In this document: in pieces, positions 6,681-7,639 of the stretch | Numbering within the stretch: position 1 is the stretch's first letter | Layout: every line of letters starts with the position of its first letter | Origin: Chloroflexota bacterium | GTDB lineage: Bacteria; Chloroflexota; Anaerolineae; B4-G1; SLSP01 | NCBI GenBank assembly: GCA_022707665.1 | Contig: JAKJAE010000112.1 | Coordinates: 1-7,639, forward strand | Direction: 5' to 3' | Length of the DNA: 7,639 nt | Translations under genes and position numbers: made by a program | Notes under the pieces: generated by a model | Database searches by the model: none | What the model was told of the DNA's origin: nothing | The model's input: only the letters and a program-made list of their open reading frames with translations

Positions 6681-7532
6681 TTGAACCGCATTCAAACCAC
6701 GTTCCGACAACTGAGACGGACCGGGCGCGCGGCGTTGATGCCCTACCTTACGATGGGCTACCCGCAGCGCGACAGTGCGCTCTCACTGGTGCCTGTCATT
6801 GCCGAGGCGGGCGCCGACCTGATCGAGCTAGGCATTCCGTTCAGTGATCCATTGGCGGATGGGCCGACGATCCAGGCTGCTTCCCAGCGAGCGCTGGAGA
6901 ACGGCATGTCCCTGAAGCTAGGCCTGGCCCAGGCCGCAGCGTTGCGCGCCGAGGGGACAAAGCTACCGTTCGTCCTAATGAGTTACTTTAACCCGATCCT
7001 CCAGTTCGGGATTGAGCATATCGCCAGAGATGCTTCTGCTGCTGGCATCGACGGCATCATCATCCCAGACCTTCCCCCCGAGGAAGCAGATACAGTGCAG
7101 CCGCTGTTCAGAGCGGTCAATCTCGACCTCATCTTCTTGCTGGCGCCTACCTCCGATGCTGCACGGGTTGGGATCGTAACCCAGCGCTCCGATGGCTTTA
7201 TCTATCTGGTCTCTCTGGTGGGCGTTACCGGCATGCGCGACAGACTGACGACAGATCTGACGAGCTTTGTCAATCGGGTGCGAACCGCTACCAGCAAGCC
7301 ACTGGCGATAGGGTTTGGCATCAGCACGCCGGAACAGGCCGGACAGGTCGCTTGCCTCGCCGACGGCGTGATTGTCGGCAGCGCCTTGGTGAAGGCAGTC
7401 GGCGAGGCGACCGATCCCGTAGCAGCCGCTCGAAGCCTTGTCTCTGCGCTTCGGAACGGCATGGACTGTCATGGCTCTACCAACGCCGATCGTGGAACGC
7501 CCTTGGGTGCCTTTGAGGTTGGCGGTCAGTGA
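6681..7532 (+). CDS. trpA: Tryptophan synthase alpha chain (TrpA)
   Basis: TrpA splits indole-3-glycerol phosphate into glyceraldehyde 3-phosphate and indole, which passes through a tunnel to TrpB. The TIM barrel shows IELGIPFSDPLADGP with catalytic Glu49 and Asp60, PDLPPEE, LLAPTS, YLVSLVGVTG with Tyr175 and Thr183, IGFGIS, and the phosphate loop DGVIVGSALV. I prefer the TTG at 6681: GGAGG (6671-6675) lies five bases before it, the protein then begins MNRIQTTFRQL like other TrpA proteins, and the four residues named fall on exactly the numbers used for the Salmonella enzyme. An in-frame ATG at 6669 would add four residues, but it lies against the repeat and lacks a ribosome site. The 283-residue protein carries a tail of roughly 20 residues beyond the usual end. 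It is the last trp gene. Confidence 0.96.
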   Translation: MNRIQTTFRQLRRTGRAALMPYLTMGYPQRDSALSLVPVIAEAGADLIELGIPFSDPLADGPTIQAASQRALENGMSLKLGLAQAAALRAEGTKLPFVLMSYFNPILQFGIEHIARDASAAGIDGIIIPDLPPEEADTVQPLFRAVNLDLIFLLAPTSDAARVGIVTQRSDGFIYLVSLVGVTGMRDRLTTDLTSFVNRVRTATSKPLAIGFGISTPEQAGQVACLADGVIVGSALVKAVGEATDPVAAARSLVSALRNGMDCHGSTNADRGTPLGAFEVGGQ

Positions 7533-7541
7533 TGGTATGAT
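7513..7541 (+). promoter_or_regulatory. Candidate promoter for the gene after trpA
   Basis: TTGAGG (7513-7518), a 17-base spacer and TATGAT (7536-7541) preceded by TGG, which gives an extended -10 (TGN-TATGAT). It overlaps the last codons of trpA. A start near 7548 would leave a leader of about 40 bases before the ATG at 7587. Weak -35, good -10; predicted by eye only. Confidence 0.4.
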
Positions 7542-7586
7542 ATCGGCATCAAATAACCCAGCAAGCCATCAGAGGAGACTGAAACC

Positions 7587-7639
7587 ATGAATATCCTGGT
7601 CATCCACACGAGCCCCAACCACGACGGGCTGACTGCAGC
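7587..7639 (+). CDS. Start of a probable flavodoxin-like NAD(P)H-dependent oxidoreductase (partial)
   Basis: Only 17 codons are inside the window, reading MNILVIHTSPNHDGLTA, and the gene runs off the edge. The pattern of a hydrophobic first strand followed by a loop with S-P and N-x-D-G-L-T resembles the FMN phosphate-binding start of the flavodoxin-like fold (the usual form is MKILxIxGSPRxxGxT), as in NADPH-dependent FMN reductases and iron-sulfur flavoproteins. GAGGAG (7572-7577) nine bases upstream supports the ATG. It begins 54 bases after trpA with a promoter candidate in between, so it need not be part of the trp operon. The family call rests on a very short stretch. Confidence 0.6.
   Translation, partial: MNILVIHTSPNHDGLTA

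Noticed and set aside
5817..6710. 297-codon open frame on the - strand opposite trpB
   Set aside because: It is the shadow of trpB and runs into the repeat-bearing gap. The composition is low-information, with no motif and no convincing ribosome site.
526..7532. A novel multi-gene system hidden in the operon
   Set aside because: All seven main frames carry intact family motifs and catalytic residues of the known tryptophan enzymes in the classic order. I saw no extra domain, fusion or missing residue that would suggest a new pathway.

Overview
The window holds one complete, canonically ordered tryptophan biosynthesis operon, trpE-trpG-trpD-trpC-trpF-trpB-trpA, all on the + strand. It sits behind a single well-formed promoter and a long T-box (tRNA-sensing) leader, and the first codons of an unrelated flavoprotein-like gene follow it. 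No new enzyme system is visible. The unusual parts are in the leader and in the two gaps inside the operon.

Layout. Positions 1-92 hold no gene I can support. A TTGACA-N17-TATTAT promoter lies at 93-121. From about 128 to 495 the transcript is a T-box leader. It has a Stem I with a UGG (Trp) specifier at 231-233, a Stem II region, a branched Stem III at 366-430, the T-box sequence at 435-450, and an antiterminator that competes with a strong intrinsic terminator at 456-495. The genes follow: trpE (526-2055), trpG (2074-2664), trpD (2645-3688, overlapping trpG by 20 nt), trpC (3705-4511), trpF (4669-5343), trpB (5343-6560, sharing one base with trpF) and trpA (6681-7532, TTG start preferred). 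Two gaps interrupt the otherwise tight packing: 157 bp between trpC and trpF and about 110 bp between trpB and trpA. Both carry copies of the same short repeat, in opposite orientations. The trpC-trpF gap is also open from end to end as a 54-codon reading frame that overlaps both neighbours by ATGA.

How it works together. TrpE and TrpG convert chorismate and glutamine to anthranilate. TrpD adds phosphoribose, TrpF isomerises the product, TrpC closes the indole ring, and the TrpA/TrpB complex converts indole-glycerol phosphate and serine to tryptophan. Uncharged tRNA-Trp is predicted to bind the leader and allow readthrough. Charged tRNA-Trp should leave the terminator formed. TrpE also keeps the LLES motif associated with feedback inhibition by tryptophan.

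Organism. The DNA is GC-rich with mostly G/C third positions, good Shine-Dalgarno sites and a T-box-controlled trp operon with trpE and trpG as separate genes. This fits a GC-rich Gram-positive-like lineage. Chloroflexota is my best guess, from the protein style and the short intergenic repeats, and a high-GC Firmicute is the main alternative. This assignment is inference; no database was consulted.
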